Part shown: piece after piece, positions 20,864 to 30,325 of the stretch
Position numbering within the stretch: the stretch's first letter is position 1
Layout: every line of letters starts with the position of its first letter
From: Nemertoderma westbladi
Lineage: Eukaryota > Xenacoelomorpha > Nemertodermatida > Nemertodermatidae
Length of the DNA stretch: 64,000 nt
Assembly (NCBI GenBank): GCA_032718475.1
Contig: JAUCBJ010004334.1
Location: 62,001 to 126,000 of the forward strand
Direction: 5' to 3'
Program-made: the position numbers and the translations under genes
Notes under the pieces: generated by a model
Database searches by the model: none
What the model saw: the letters and a program-made list of their open reading frames with translations, nothing else
Told to the model about the DNA's origin: nothing

Positions 20864-21064
20864 ACCACAGTCCTTATCCCCAAGAAACAAACCACCCCAA
20901 ACGCCCCCCACCCACACCAAGCAAACACACACACTTTCTCTTACCACCAATAACACTTCTCCGACAGGGTTGCGGTCTATTTACTCTATAATCCCTTAAT
21001 TTATCGATTTGTTAAACGGTGACTTTGAATATTAAGGTGTAGCTTCTTAACACAAACTTAAATA

Positions 21065-24000
21065 ATGCCTAATATAGCGACTTGGAATGTGCAATCGATA
21101 TTCAATCCCAAACGACTCGAATTAGTCATTCAAGATGTTATAGCAAGAAAAATAGATGTACTTGCTATCCAAGAAACGTTCTACCCAGGAAGTGGTGAGT
21201 TTTCCTCACAAGGATATAAAGTTATATACTCAGGCCCACCAGTGAACGACACACGTCACAGACAGGGAGTAGCCTTCATAGTACGTCACAAAGTAGCAAC
21301 TACAATCCTTGGATACCAACTACTCTCACCTAGTATGATGACTCTTAGAATTAACACCTGGACTGGCTCTTTAACACTGATCAACGTATATGCGCCGGAC
21401 TCCGGGAAACCAGAAGAAGAATATACCAACTTTTTGGATAATCTACATACTCAAATGGTACTTGCACGGAGTAAAGGAAATTTTATAATATTGGGAGATT
21501 TAAACGGACACGTGGGAACGAGGAAAACCGCGCAGCAAATAAGCCACAACGTTATTGGGCCATACAATCTGACAGACATCAATCGAAATGGAAAAATACT
21601 ACTGGACTTCTGCCAGGCTTACAATCTAACAATAGCGAATACATTCTTCAGACATAAAAACATCCTTCACAAAATTACATTTCAACTCCCACCCCAAACA
21701 CAAACCCACCCCAACAATTCTCTCTCAGGTAAATCTGTAATAGACTTATTCCTGGTACCTCATAAGAAACTTGGAGACTTTCAAAATGTCTGTTCATTCC
21801 CAGACACCTCCCATGAATCGGACCACCTCCTCGTCATGGCGACAATCCAATACAGAATCCGACATTGGGATGTTCAGAACATACCATCCTCTAAGAAAGA
21901 AGTATCACTCTTGGCAGCATCGGTACAGGACAGGAACAATTTCGAAACAGCGATGGATACATGTCTTGAAATCGACACCACTTACACCCCGTGTGGTGAC
22001 TCAGAAATGGAATCACCATCACCCCAAAGAAAGGTGGATCAAATCTGGACAGAAATCTCAAATGCCTTCCAATCTGCCAATCAGACAATTCCCAAGAGAA
22101 TCGCAAAAAGAAAACGTCCCTTAGAACCGGAAACCATGAATCTGATACATAAACGAAAGAAAGTAATAAGAGAACAAACCAGAAGAAATGATAGCAGACA
22201 CCAATCCACCATACAGTATCTAAAAAGGGAAATTCATAGGCGATGTCAAATAGAAAAACAAAAAGATATTCTCCAATACACTGAAGCAGCCGATCAAGCC
22301 TTTGAATCCAATAACATACATATATTCTATAAAAACGTAAAAGCACTTTCTAATAAATTCCAACCTATATTCAGGGAAATAAAAGACAAAGATGGCAATC
22401 TACTAACGGATATTGACCAACAAATGCAAAGATGGGAAGAATTCTACCATGAACTGCTGAACCCACCAGACCCCCCAAGCCCCCTAGACTCTCTACCAGA
22501 CCCCTCGGCTGAACTAAACATAAACGAAGATCCAATAACGTCAGAAGAACTCAAGTTGGCAATTGTGAGACTAAAAAACAGAAAATCCCCTGGACCAGAC
22601 AACATCACAGCGGAGGAACTTAAATCAATTACCCCACTCATGAAGCATAAGCTTATAGAGCTTTTTAACAGAATATGGACCAGACACAAAACACCAAAGG
22701 ACTGGGGAAAAAGAGTTATTACCCTCATCCCGAAACAAGGAGACCCAAAGGAATGTACGAACACAAGAGGAATCTCGCTGCTGTCTATTCCCTTCAAGGT
22801 ATTCACCTACATAATTCTAAATCGCATTAAACAGGCATGTGAGGAACAACTCCGAGAAAACCAAGCGGGTTTCCGCTCCGGCAGAGGCTGCATAGACAAC
22901 ATATTCGTCCTTCGCCAAGTGATTCAACACCATCTCACCTACGGCATTCCCCTCTATGTAACATGCATCGACTTCTCCAAAGCCTTCGATTCTGTCCACC
23001 GACCATCTATGTTCGCAATACTTAGAAATTACGGCTTCCCGGAAAGAATCATCAACATTCTACTAAGTATTTACGACTCAGACCAAGCAAAGGTCAGAGT
23101 AAATGGCGAAGTAACCAACTACTTTCTAGTAACCCAGGGGATGCGACAAGGTTGTCTACTCAGCCCCATATTCTTTGACCTGATCGCAGATTTCGTTCTC
23201 AACCTCGCAGACAAAGAACTCCTAAAGAACAACACACAACGTGGAGTCACACTAGCAATTGAGGATCAGGAAGAGGAAACAACTGTCGGAGACATCGATT
23301 TTGCAGATGACTGCAACCTACTACACACCACCATAGAAGCCTCACAAAAACATCTGACTTACATTTCCATCGAAGGAGAACGTATAGGTTTACGCATTAA
23401 TCCAAAGAAATCAGAACTACTGAAAATCCCTGCAGACCAAAACGTAAACAACGCTCTAACAGTACACGACAAACCGATCAAAGAAGTCAATGCAATTTCA
23501 TTCCTAGGCAGCCACATCACTAATAAAAACAACCCCCTACCCGCAGTCAAGCATAGGATCTCAAAGGCAACTGGAAACTATCACGCCTTACGTAAAATAT
23601 GGAAAGACAAAAACATCCGTCCTGCTATAAAGGTACAAGTATTTAAAACTATGGTAAGAACCGTAATGCTATATGGACTAGAAACGATACCACTCTCCGA
23701 GTCAGTAGAGAAGAGGCTAGACTCTGCAGACAGGCGGTTACTCCGTCCTCTTCTCAAACACCACCAGTTTGACAACTTCTCCACGCAACAACTCTACCAC
23801 CGAGCCCAACTTCGGCCACTTTCAGAGATGCTACGAAGGAGAAGGCTACGATGGTTTGGGCATGTAGCGAGAATGCCAGCCAAACGACTTCCCCGGATTG
23901 CACTCAACCTGAAGATGCCATCAGAGAAAAGGAAGAAAAGAGGGAGGCCAGCTACCACCTTCTCTCAAACTGTTCAGAGGGACTTCGCACCTATAGGTAT

Positions 24001-24070
24001 AAACCTCAATGAAGCTGTTCAATTTGCTCAAGATAAGAAGGGATACAGAAACCTCATCAAAGATCTATAA
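21065..24070 (+). CDS. RTE-like ORF2: endonuclease-reverse transcriptase, intact
   Basis: This 1001-aa protein would nick chromosomal DNA and copy its own RNA at the nick. Residues 1-260 form an apurinic-type endonuclease: WNVQSI (7-12), IQETF (35-39), INVYAPDSGK (106-115), metal/catalytic GDLN (144-147) and SDH (252-254). A basic linker follows. The RT has LIPKQGDPKECTNTRGISLL, AGFRSGRG, motif A IDFSKAFDSVHR with Asp636, motif B GMRQGCLLSPIFFDL, and FADD (746-749). The C-terminus carries RRRLRWFGHVARM (about 924-936), typical of RTE relatives. Every catalytic residue I can check is present and there is no stop or shift. Length matches RTE ORF2 (about 1000 aa). The start at 21065 is the first ATG, directly before the endonuclease. 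Confidence 0.95.
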   Translation: MPNIATWNVQSIFNPKRLELVIQDVIARKIDVLAIQETFYPGSGEFSSQGYKVIYSGPPVNDTRHRQGVAFIVRHKVATTILGYQLLSPSMMTLRINTWTGSLTLINVYAPDSGKPEEEYTNFLDNLHTQMVLARSKGNFIILGDLNGHVGTRKTAQQISHNVIGPYNLTDINRNGKILLDFCQAYNLTIANTFFRHKNILHKITFQLPPQTQTHPNNSLSGKSVIDLFLVPHKKLGDFQNVCSFPDTSHESDHLLVMATIQYRIRHWDVQNIPSSKKEVSLLAASVQDRNNFETAMDTCLEIDTTYTPCGDSEMESPSPQRKVDQIWTEISNAFQSANQTIPKRIAKRKRPLEPETMNLIHKRKKVIREQTRRNDSRHQSTIQYLKREIHRRCQIEKQKDILQYTEAADQAFESNNIHIFYKNVKALSNKFQPIFREIKDKDGNLLTDIDQQMQRWEEFYHELLNPPDPPSPLDSLPDPSAELNINEDPITSEELKLAIVRLKNRKSPGPDNITAEELKSITPLMKHKLIELFNRIWTRHKTPKDWGKRVITLIPKQGDPKECTNTRGISLLSIPFKVFTYIILNRIKQACEEQLRENQAGFRSGRGCIDNIFVLRQVIQHHLTYGIPLYVTCIDFSKAFDSVHRPSMFAILRNYGFPERIINILLSIYDSDQAKVRVNGEVTNYFLVTQGMRQGCLLSPIFFDLIADFVLNLADKELLKNNTQRGVTLAIEDQEEETTVGDIDFADDCNLLHTTIEASQKHLTYISIEGERIGLRINPKKSELLKIPADQNVNNALTVHDKPIKEVNAISFLGSHITNKNNPLPAVKHRISKATGNYHALRKIWKDKNIRPAIKVQVFKTMVRTVMLYGLETIPLSESVEKRLDSADRRLLRPLLKHHQFDNFSTQQLYHRAQLRPLSEMLRRRRLRWFGHVARMPAKRLPRIALNLKMPSEKRKKRGRPATTFSQTVQRDFAPIGINLNEAVQFAQDKKGYRNLIKDL

Positions 24071-24696
24071 ATAGTAAGTTTCATATTAAACTAAAGCCAA
24101 TACTATAATTTAAATACACAGAAATAACTAAAAATAATACTAAATATTATAACTAGGTTTAAACAAGCGATAAACGATTAGGCAGCCAGGAATACAAATA
24201 GGAATAATATAATAATAGGGATGAATACAGTATAATTAAAAGGTTAACCATGACTTGAAGCTGCCCCCCCCCCCCCCCTCCCTCCCCCCCACCCCATCCA
24301 CCCCTAAGCAGTCTCATCAAACTACCTGAAGTATTGCAGGAGTGTTCACATTGCACCAATCCAGATCAACTTGAGAAGAGAGACAAAGGGTAACTTTATC
24401 TATTTATTTTCCAGTTTTATTTTTCAGATTTATTTTTCAGGTCTTCTTCATGCTATCATATTAAGTATACCGTAAAAACTCTTAACCCAGTGGCTCCCTA
24501 CCGTAAGAAATGTACATATGCCAATTGTCAATATGTGCACCGCCTCGTCGGAATCCGAGTGGCCCACACCCGCCCAGGTGTGCCCACTGCGGATCTTCCG
24601 TAGAAACCAATTTGGTCAGGTCAAATCCAAACATTCACTGGAGATCACCAAATGGGGCGCTATGTGAAGTACCGTGCAGACATGATGATGATGATG
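24071..24696 (+). other. 3' region of the RTE element with (GAT)n tail
   Basis: It contains a C15 run (24264-24278) and a GC-rich final 190 bases (CACCGCCTCGTCGGAATCCG, then TGCCCACTGCGGATC) that may be the RT recognition structure. It ends in CATGATGATGATGATG just before the duplication. No polyadenylation-type A tail is present. Confidence 0.7.
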
Positions 24697-24708
24697 AAAG
24701 CTTACAGA
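24697..24708. repeat. 12-bp target-site duplication, right
   Basis: AAAGCTTACAGA directly after the (GAT)n tail. Family X sequence resumes. Confidence 0.93.
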
Positions 24709-25504
24709 TAGGGTGTCACACGAAAAATTTTGAATATTTAAAGGAATTGGGTTGCGGTAAAGCCATGATTAAAGCACTGTGTATAAATGCACAAAAAATA
24801 TTTTAAGCACTGCTGCTGTTGTGATTTCTACCGTTGGTGTTAGACAAGGCGCCCCAAGCAGCTGTATTTTATTTAGTATTTTTCTCAAAAGATGGTCATT
24901 ATGATTAGACAGGCTGTTGAGAGGGATGGGTTCATTGGTGTACTACATGTAATTATTTTAATGGATGATAATGTTATACTTTCTACTTCCAGAAAGGTCT
25001 ACTGTACTGTACTGTATAGTATACTGATTGCACAATTTTAATATTGTGTGCGGTCATCCTTGATATTAAAAAAATATAAGAGCCCGTATGGGCTCATATC
25101 AATCATATCAATCAAAGGGAGCTTAATTAATAATAACTGATATGGTGCTTAACTGAATTAAATTACAAGCTGTAGTAGATTTTGTAAAATTTTGTAAAAA
25201 AATTTTGTAAATTTTCAGGAAAGAAAATGAATGAGGACAAAACTAGATTTTTTGTTATTAACGGTGAGAAAAGTGATCAACTGCCATTAATTTTAGGGGA
25301 TTTTAAGAAAGATCACCATTTACAGCGAATACATTACTGTCCTCCGTTCTGGCACACCATGAAAAGCGATGCGTAGACGCCTCTAATAAATTTTTGATTT
25401 TTTATAAAGCAAACCCATCTATGCCCTTCATATACAAACGTAGTAGAGTTTTTGAGGCTTGTGTAGTCTCAAGTTTGTTGTATGCTTGCGAGACATGGTT
25501 GCTT
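24709..25504 (+). pseudogene. LINE family X RT fragment, right part
   Basis: It continues the X reading interrupted at 18260: EYLKELGCGKAMIKALCINA in nearby frames, motif B STVGVRQGAPSSCILFSIFL (about 24828-24890), then NEDKTRFFVINGEKSDQLPL (about 25227-25290) and SMPFIYKRRVFEACVVSSLL with YACETWLL (about 25410-25500). Numerous stops and frameshifts show long decay. The YADD-type catalytic box is degraded to a LMDD-like MDDN (near 24962). The sequence then enters a non-coding repeat. An inverted near-identical copy is at 38050-38844. Confidence 0.8.
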
Positions 25505-25711
25505 GGCCGGCGCCAATGGGGTGCAAGGGATGCAGCGCACCCCCCAAAAAGTAAGAAAAGATCCGCAATTTGACGAATTTATTTTCAATGTGGACTCCAA
25601 TCTGGATTTTTTGTGTAATTCTTAAACCAAAAGAACACACAGTCACTTGAATCTGAATCTAATCACATTTCTGTCCATTTACTATTACTGGGTGTTACTT
25701 ACTTTCAGACT
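25505..25711. repeat. Non-coding segment shared with 37845-38049 (inverted)
   Basis: It begins at GGCCGGCGCCA and contains GGTGCAAGGGATGCAGCGCA. The copy at 37845-38049 is inverted and almost identical. A similar boundary (GCATGGCCAGCGCCA) occurs at about 29910, next to another X-type fragment, so a short repeat may start at this motif. Similarity to 37845 ends at TTACTTTCA. Confidence 0.6.
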
Positions 25712-25794
25712 TTTGCAGAGGCGATGTGAGAAATGAATCGTCGGTTTCTGATTCTAAAATTGTATCATGAAAGGGAAGTTCGGTAAAAATACAG
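25712..25794. other. Spacer between X remnant and CR1 copy C
   Basis: About 80 bases with no feature. It ends in (GATA)n at 25806-25818, which marks the CR1 3' terminus. Confidence 0.4.
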
Positions 25795-27480
25795 CTATTG
25801 CAGAGAATAGATAGATAGATTTATTTATACATTATGTAAAAACAATAACAAATACACCAAACAATGTACCGGTATAAAGGTATTGTCCAACATAACATAT
25901 AGGATTACCCCTAAAGCTTTGCAGCTTATTTCCAAGGGGGTCCTTTATGTTACTTGGTTACAAATACAATATTACACTACGCTAACCTAAAACCCATATA
26001 AAACGTAATTACAGTATGTACATGTACAACTTTACCGAGAGCGTGACAATGCCCGACTCAACGATAAAGATGTAATGTACAGAACAATTTATTATAAAAC
26101 GTAATTACAGTATAAATAGTAAATAATTAATAAACTAATAACTTACTGTAGGACTATTGTACCTATTTTTACATTGCACACGGAGATGAGATTTAACTGC
26201 AGATTTAAAAGAATGTTGATTATTTAGGTTTTTAATTTCATTAGGCAGAGCGTTCCAATTTTTTATGCCGTTAAAAAAGAAAGTATCAGATTCAAAGGAT
26301 TTACAATTCGGGAGGTAGAAGTTTGAAGCACTAGCTCTGGTACTGTAAGAGTGTGTATCGCGTACTCTGTTGAATTTTTGTTTTAGGTAATTGGGACATT
26401 TACCATTATACACTTTATGCACATGGTTAAGGCGTAGCTGCTTAACTCTACTATCTAAGTTAAGTAGTCCAGATTCAGAAAAGTCATCTGGAGTTAGGTG
26501 GTGCCTAGGTTTGTAGTCTTTAATAAATCGTACTACTTTATTCTGAGCTACTTGTAATTTACATTTAAGCTGTTTGGTTAAGCCTTCATACCAAGAAGAG
26601 CACGCATAGTCCATGTGACACTGTATTAAAGAAGAGCAAAGTAACTTGCGGGAGTCGGTGTTTAAACTATTTTTATTTCTGTAAAGAAACCTAAGCCTAC
26701 TGTTAACTTTCGAGAAAATACTTTTCACTATGCTTTCTCCTGATAAGCAGTTATCCAATGTGGCGCCTAAATATTTAACTTCCTTTTTATTTACAATCTT
26801 ATGTCCATTACTAGTGACTTCAAACTTAGTTACCTTCTTTAACTTTCTTTTGGAACCAAACAAAATACTTTCAGTTTTACCGTAGTGAATGGATAGCTTA
26901 TTATCAACCAACCACTCATTACAGGATTCTAGAAAACTTGGTTCAAGATTGTTTCTGGTGGAGAATAAATTACTGCGTTTCCTACGGTAACATTTTAAAT
27001 GTACAAATGTGTCACAACTCTCGCATTGGACGTTCTTACTCCGAGAGTTTGTTCCTCGTTGACAGACGGGACAGTTGATCTTCGGGGCCCGCGTCCTGCT
27101 GGGTCCTGGGTTGGTCTCAATATCCCCTGCCAGAGACAGTAGACCGAGTTTAGCGATTAGGCCTCTAGATCGTGGAGAGGAGACCCAAGATCTTCTTCCC
27201 CGACGAGAGCAGTAGAGGCTAAATCCACTCGTCGACCACATCTCCGTCGATTCGGCGCGGCAGTTCGAAACGGTAGCGACAGGGTGTTCCGCAAACCAGT
27301 CCAATACGGGTATTGGGTGGGTTGCAGGGTTACCCCGCGGATCAGATGGTTCTGCCACAACGAAACGACACAGAACTATGAAAACTGTGGAGATTAAGAG
27401 CGGGGACATTGTGCTGTCTGGCTGTAGTCTGACTCAGGGATAAAAACTGTATAGGCCTAGTACCGGTATCTTTCTTGGTC
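25795..27480 (-). mobile_element. CR1-type LINE copy C: 5' end intact, middle deleted
   Basis: The 3' part (25795-26935) is almost identical to copy B. The 5' part (26936-27480) is the only place in the window that preserves the element's N-terminal region, including signal peptide, 2A peptide and PHD finger. The central part of the element (rest of PHD, endonuclease, RT palm) is missing at about 26935/26936. The 3' terminus is (TCTA)n after ATAAATAAA, as in copy B. Confidence 0.9.
26135..27409 (-). CDS. CR1-C fused ORF: signal peptide, 2A peptide, PHD finger, RT tail (424 aa)
   Basis: Residues 1-20 (MSPLLISTVFIVLCRFVVAE) look like a signal peptide. Residues 91-103 (LSLAGDIETNPGP) match the 2A ribosome-skipping consensus D-x-E-x-N-P-G|P, with skipping expected between Gly102 and Pro103. 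A zinc finger follows: C113-x2-C116-x12-C129-x2-C132-x4-H137-x2-C140, the first part of a PHD. At about residue 157 the frame jumps to [20 protein letters not shown], the RT thumb, and continues to SPTVSY-stop. The join is in frame. 2A sequences in CR1-like elements that also act as signals are known from sea urchin, amphioxus and molluscs. Without endonuclease and RT palm the protein is non-autonomous. The start is the first ATG upstream of the hydrophobic stretch. Confidence 0.88.
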   Translation of the reverse strand: MSPLLISTVFIVLCRFVVAEPSDPRGNPATHPIPVLDWFAEHPVATVSNCRAESTEMWSTSGFSLYCSRRGRRSWVSSPRSRGLIAKLGLLSLAGDIETNPGPSRTRAPKINCPVCQRGTNSRSKNVQCESCDTFVHLKCYRRKRSNLFSTRNNLEPSFLESCNEWLVDNKLSIHYGKTESILFGSKRKLKKVTKFEVTSNGHKIVNKKEVKYLGATLDNCLSGESIVKSIFSKVNSRLRFLYRNKNSLNTDSRKLLCSSLIQCHMDYACSSWYEGLTKQLKCKLQVAQNKVVRFIKDYKPRHHLTPDDFSESGLLNLDSRVKQLRLNHVHKVYNGKCPNYLKQKFNRVRDTHSYSTRASASNFYLPNCKSFESDTFFFNGIKNWNALPNEIKNLNNQHSFKSAVKSHLRVQCKNRYNSPTVSY

Positions 27481-27502
27481 TTATTGTCGGCAGGCCTACA
27501 GC

Positions 27503-28006
27503 TTAACTGAAAGTTATAAAAAGTGAAAATAAATAAAATAAAATAAATAAAAATAAAAATAACATAATTTTTGGAACTGCGCTCATGGGCAAAAATCCAA
27601 CCATGGCAATACGGGTGGCATTAGTGGGGTGCAGAAGGTCCTGAATATTTGTTTCATGCTCTAAAAGCTTATTTAAGTAACGAAACTCCTTTGTATAGTG
27701 CCCTGTGATAATAATAACATTCGCCTTTTTTACCAGTTCTAATTTTGTTATAAATCGAAGCCCTTTGAACACTTTTATAGGACTCCTGTAACTACCTCCG
27801 CGAAGTGTTATTTCCGGTTTTTCAGTGAACTTCCAACCCAATTCTAATCCAATGGTGCGAACACTTTGCACGATGATTAGTCGTGTTGATGTTGTTGCAT
27901 TCTGGACCTCGAATCTGTCCAGAATTTCTGTATTTGTTATTTCTTTTGATTCGTCGGGTCTTATGAATCTCTTCAAAAAGACATTAACTGTTGATGATGA
28001 CTCCAT
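27503..28006 (-). CDS. Hypothetical 167-aa protein with C-terminal hydrophobic tail
   Basis: A clean minus-strand frame from ATG 28006 (MESSSTVNVFLKRFIRPDES) to 27503. The first 140 residues have balanced composition (ITNTEILDRFEVQ, GLELGWKFTEKPEITL, KANVIIITGHYTKEF). The last 25 (IMLFLFLFILFYLFSLFITF) are strongly hydrophobic but come from a low-complexity A/T-rich stretch next to the CR1 5' end, so the tail may be an accident of truncation. I do not recognise the family. A distant PB1-like start is conceivable but unproven. Confidence 0.35.
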   Translation of the reverse strand: MESSSTVNVFLKRFIRPDESKEITNTEILDRFEVQNATTSTRLIIVQSVRTIGLELGWKFTEKPEITLRGGSYRSPIKVFKGLRFITKLELVKKANVIIITGHYTKEFRYLNKLLEHETNIQDLLHPTNATRIAMVGFLPMSAVPKIMLFLFLFILFYLFSLFITFS

Positions 28007-28079
28007 TTACATATATGTGCAGTCGCAATTGCCAGAGGAATCTCAGTACGCAGATGACCTGGACTTTATTAGTACAGAT

Positions 28080-28226
28080 GATGCCATGCATTATATATAT
28101 GATGCCATGCATTATATATATGATGCCATGCATTATATATTTGATGCCATGCATTATATATATGATGCCATGCATTATATATATGATGCCATGCATTATA
28201 TATATGATGCCATGCATTATAATTTA
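28080..28226. repeat. 21-bp tandem repeat, about seven copies
   Basis: The unit GATGCCATGCATTATATATA, 21 bp, reads DAMHYIY on the plus strand and stays open because 21 is a multiple of three. Copies are almost identical, with one TTTGAT variant. Confidence 0.93.
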
Positions 28227-29290
28227 TCAAGTTGCCTACAGTACAATGCCATTAGCTAGTAAAATGCTGGTATGTTAAAATGTTACATGATATAAATACA
28301 ATGAACTAGTTGAACTTGGTTTCTGGTTTCTAGAAAACGTTTTTAATGTGATGGAAACAATAATAGCTTCAGTTGGTAATCCAAAGCAGCAGACCCTAAT
28401 CTTAAGTGTCATAATAACCCTAACATTAGTTGTTTTTTGAGAATTTTGCGAAATTTGCTTAGTGCATCGGCCAAAGCCAAACCGAAGGCCAAATCCCGAG
28501 AACTTGACTAATTGTCAAAGAGTAGTTGAATTTTTACTGTAGTTTGAAATTTTTTGTCAGTCTGGTAAACATAGTACAAAGTTTAAATATAGTAGAGAAG
28601 CTTAGTGAAGCTTAGTGAAACTAAAAGTTGGTTACATCGCTTAGCAATAAGAATAGGACAATTATCTGATACTAACTTCAGAATCAGGGGTTGGTAGAAT
28701 GGACCCAATAAAAATACTAACTTCAGAATCAGGGGTTGGTAGAATGGACCCAATAAAAATAGATGCATCTATTCGGTAAACATTGCTGACCTGCTGAACT
28801 GTGCCTTGACCTCTTGTGATTGAATGAGGTCTTGTATGCGTTTCGACATCACCTTGAAGATGATTTTCAATTATCATATTTTGAAATTTGGAAACTGTTC
28901 CAACCAAAATTGCATGTTGTGGAATATTGGGAATTCATTAATTGTTCAACTCAACATCCTTGTATTAAGCATTATTTTCATTAAGAAATTGAAGAACTCG
29001 CATAAATATGTCTTTACGCACTGTGATGTGCTGCTTTGCAATAAGTTCTTGTTGTTTTGTGAGTTGGCTAGCAAATACAATTCCCAATGATTCTAGTTAG
29101 TTAGTTAGTTGATTATTGACCACATTACAAAGACACAGAAAGCAATTATTGTACAATTTTTTTAACAAATACCAGAAAAACAAATATATAATGGTCCACA
29201 AAGTAAAATTACATATCATATCAGTAAAACTACATTTTATACAATTACGGTACACAAACAATAGAAAAATAATTGTTAATCAAAATTATT
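28227..29290. other. Intergenic, mostly unassigned
   Basis: AT-rich. It contains the 45-bp duplication at 28671-28760 and a minus-strand frame (28907-28662, MVGTVSKFQNMIIENHLQGD) with protein-like composition that may be a scrap of an unknown element. A (TTAG)n run lies at 29096-29110. Confidence 0.35.
28671..28760. repeat. 45-bp perfect tandem duplication
   Basis: ACTAACTTCAGAATCAGGGG and the next 25 bases occur twice without a mismatch. Confidence 0.95.
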
Positions 29291-29905
29291 TCATTCGTCC
29301 AGGTACGTGGATTGTAATACAAACTGAGGTGAAATCGAACGAAGGGTTTCGGTTAATGGGCACTCTAAGTAGTACATGTCTCTCATCTTTACAGATACTT
29401 TATCGTATTTACATACGCGTAGATGTCGAGGTACTCTGCTCCAGCGACCCTTTTCTATTGCGAGGTTGTGTGACATCATTCTAGTATGGGTGAAGGCGAT
29501 TCTACCATATTCTGGAACAAAATGAGAGATAAGATTGTATACAGGGTGTGGTTTTAACAGGAGATTCATTTCTGTGGAATATGTTAGGAATTTTGTGGTG
29601 CTAGCAGGTTTGTTTCTGACCAATTCCTGTAGTTTAATAATGAAGTTGCTTGGGGTTGTATCCTGACTGTTCTGTAAGATTCTAATCACAGGGGTATTCA
29701 TAGCTGCACATACCCCTTTCACTACTGAGTAAGGTCCATGGTTCTTTGTTACAAAACGTCTCGGAGCTGTTTCAATACACCATATCAACGGCGGCAGACC
29801 AGCCTCGATTAAATAGATTTCATTTGGTGTTTGTGATCTCATACCCAACATTACTTTTACCATACGCATATAGTAGCGGTTAATCTCTCTAATGTTCTGG
29901 GTCAA
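29291..29905 (-). pseudogene. LINE C-terminal domain fragment (family X-like)
   Basis: 204 open codons read REINRYYMRMVKVMLGMRSQ, TPNEIYLIEAGLPPLIWCIE, then GRWSRVPRHLRVCKYDKVSV and MYYLECPLTETLR. This is the post-RT region of a non-LTR element, where LG.R..TPN....EAGL.PL precedes a GRWSR.PR..R.C..C....ED..H.L..CP block. The zinc-type CxxC is degraded to CKYD. No RT lies next to it. It probably belongs to the X family, whose copies at 25504 and 38050 lack exactly this part. Confidence 0.7.
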
Positions 29906-30229
29906 TCATGCATGGCCAGCGCCAGGATTTTTCTTCAGGGGTGCATATGTTGAAAAAGGGAACCTTTTTTGTTACCATGGAAACAAAATTTTACACATTG
30001 CTGCATTGCACCCACCAGTATCAGTTTAGGAAACAAAATGAATATGAGTATGATGAGTATACTTATTCTTGGCATTGAGACTGTGAGATTGCGAGACTAT
30101 ATATTATGAAGGTAAAATGGCAAGCGAAGTGAGTCTAGAAACTTTCTAACTTTATATCAGATAGTTATAAACTAGTTAGAACGAAGTGAACCCAACACTA
30201 TTAAATGATACTAAACTAGTTTCGACTAC
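29906..30229. other. Intergenic spacer
   Basis: It starts with the GGCCAGCGCCA motif shared with the X boundaries. No gene is seen; the right part is probably the 3' UTR of P copy 1. Confidence 0.35.
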
Positions 30230-30325
30230 TTTTTTAATACATCGGCTCCATGTCAACGGACTTTACTCTGAAATACTTACTAACACGTTCAAATTAATAA
30301 ACTTAAAAAATACTTAAAAATCTTA

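Larger units (their letters stand above)
18346..21064 (+). other. 5' region of the RTE element, C-rich
   Basis: No ORF longer than about 115 codons with protein character. The frame 19679-19873 (64 codons) is too short to call an ORF1. From 20230 to 20960 the plus strand is strikingly C/A-rich, with poly-C runs at 18548-18566, 20339-20349, 20565-20584 and 20844-20863. ORF2 begins 95 bases after the C-rich block. The tract may be a leader that influences translation, but that is inference. Confidence 0.5.
18261..24696 (+). mobile_element. Full-length RTE-like LINE, 6436 bp, 12-bp TSD
   Basis: The insertion is delimited exactly by the duplication AAAGCTTACAGA and by the empty site in the inverted paralogue (38845-38856). 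It has a 2.8-kb 5' region, one intact 1001-codon ORF (21065-24070) and a 626-bp 3' region ending in (GAT)n. Trinucleotide tails and short target duplications fit RTE-clade elements. The 5' region is unusually long for RTE and has no good ORF1. This is the only complete element in the window. Confidence 0.93.
24697..25711. repeat. Inverted duplication, arm part 1 (partner 37845-38856)
   Basis: About 1 kb matches 38856-37845 in reverse orientation with few differences. Together with 16190-18260, from which it was split by the RTE insertion, it makes an arm of about 3.1 kb whose partner is 37845-41955. Confidence 0.9.

Noticed and set aside
20231-20934. Gly-rich minus-strand and Pro/Thr-rich plus-strand frames
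   Set aside because: Products of C-rich low-complexity sequence in the RTE leader; no domain or start context.
21771-23784. Secondary ORFs of 60-150 codons on both strands
   Set aside because: Shadows of the 1001-codon RTE ORF.
25428-25646. Apparent conserved 36-aa peptide (MTVCSFGLRITQKIQIGVHI) present also at 37906-38151
   Set aside because: The shared peptide reflects the inverted DNA duplication and not protein-level conservation.
26930-26940. Splicing of an intron as the cause of the CR1-C internal deletion
   Set aside because: The acceptor side in copy B ends in AG, but the retained bases at the junction (AAG-TT-TTCTAG) do not fit a clean GT-AG removal. The corresponding deletion in copy A also lacks splice sites.
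28080-28226. CRISPR-like array
   Set aside because: The 21-bp units are contiguous with no unique spacers; a plain tandem repeat in animal DNA.
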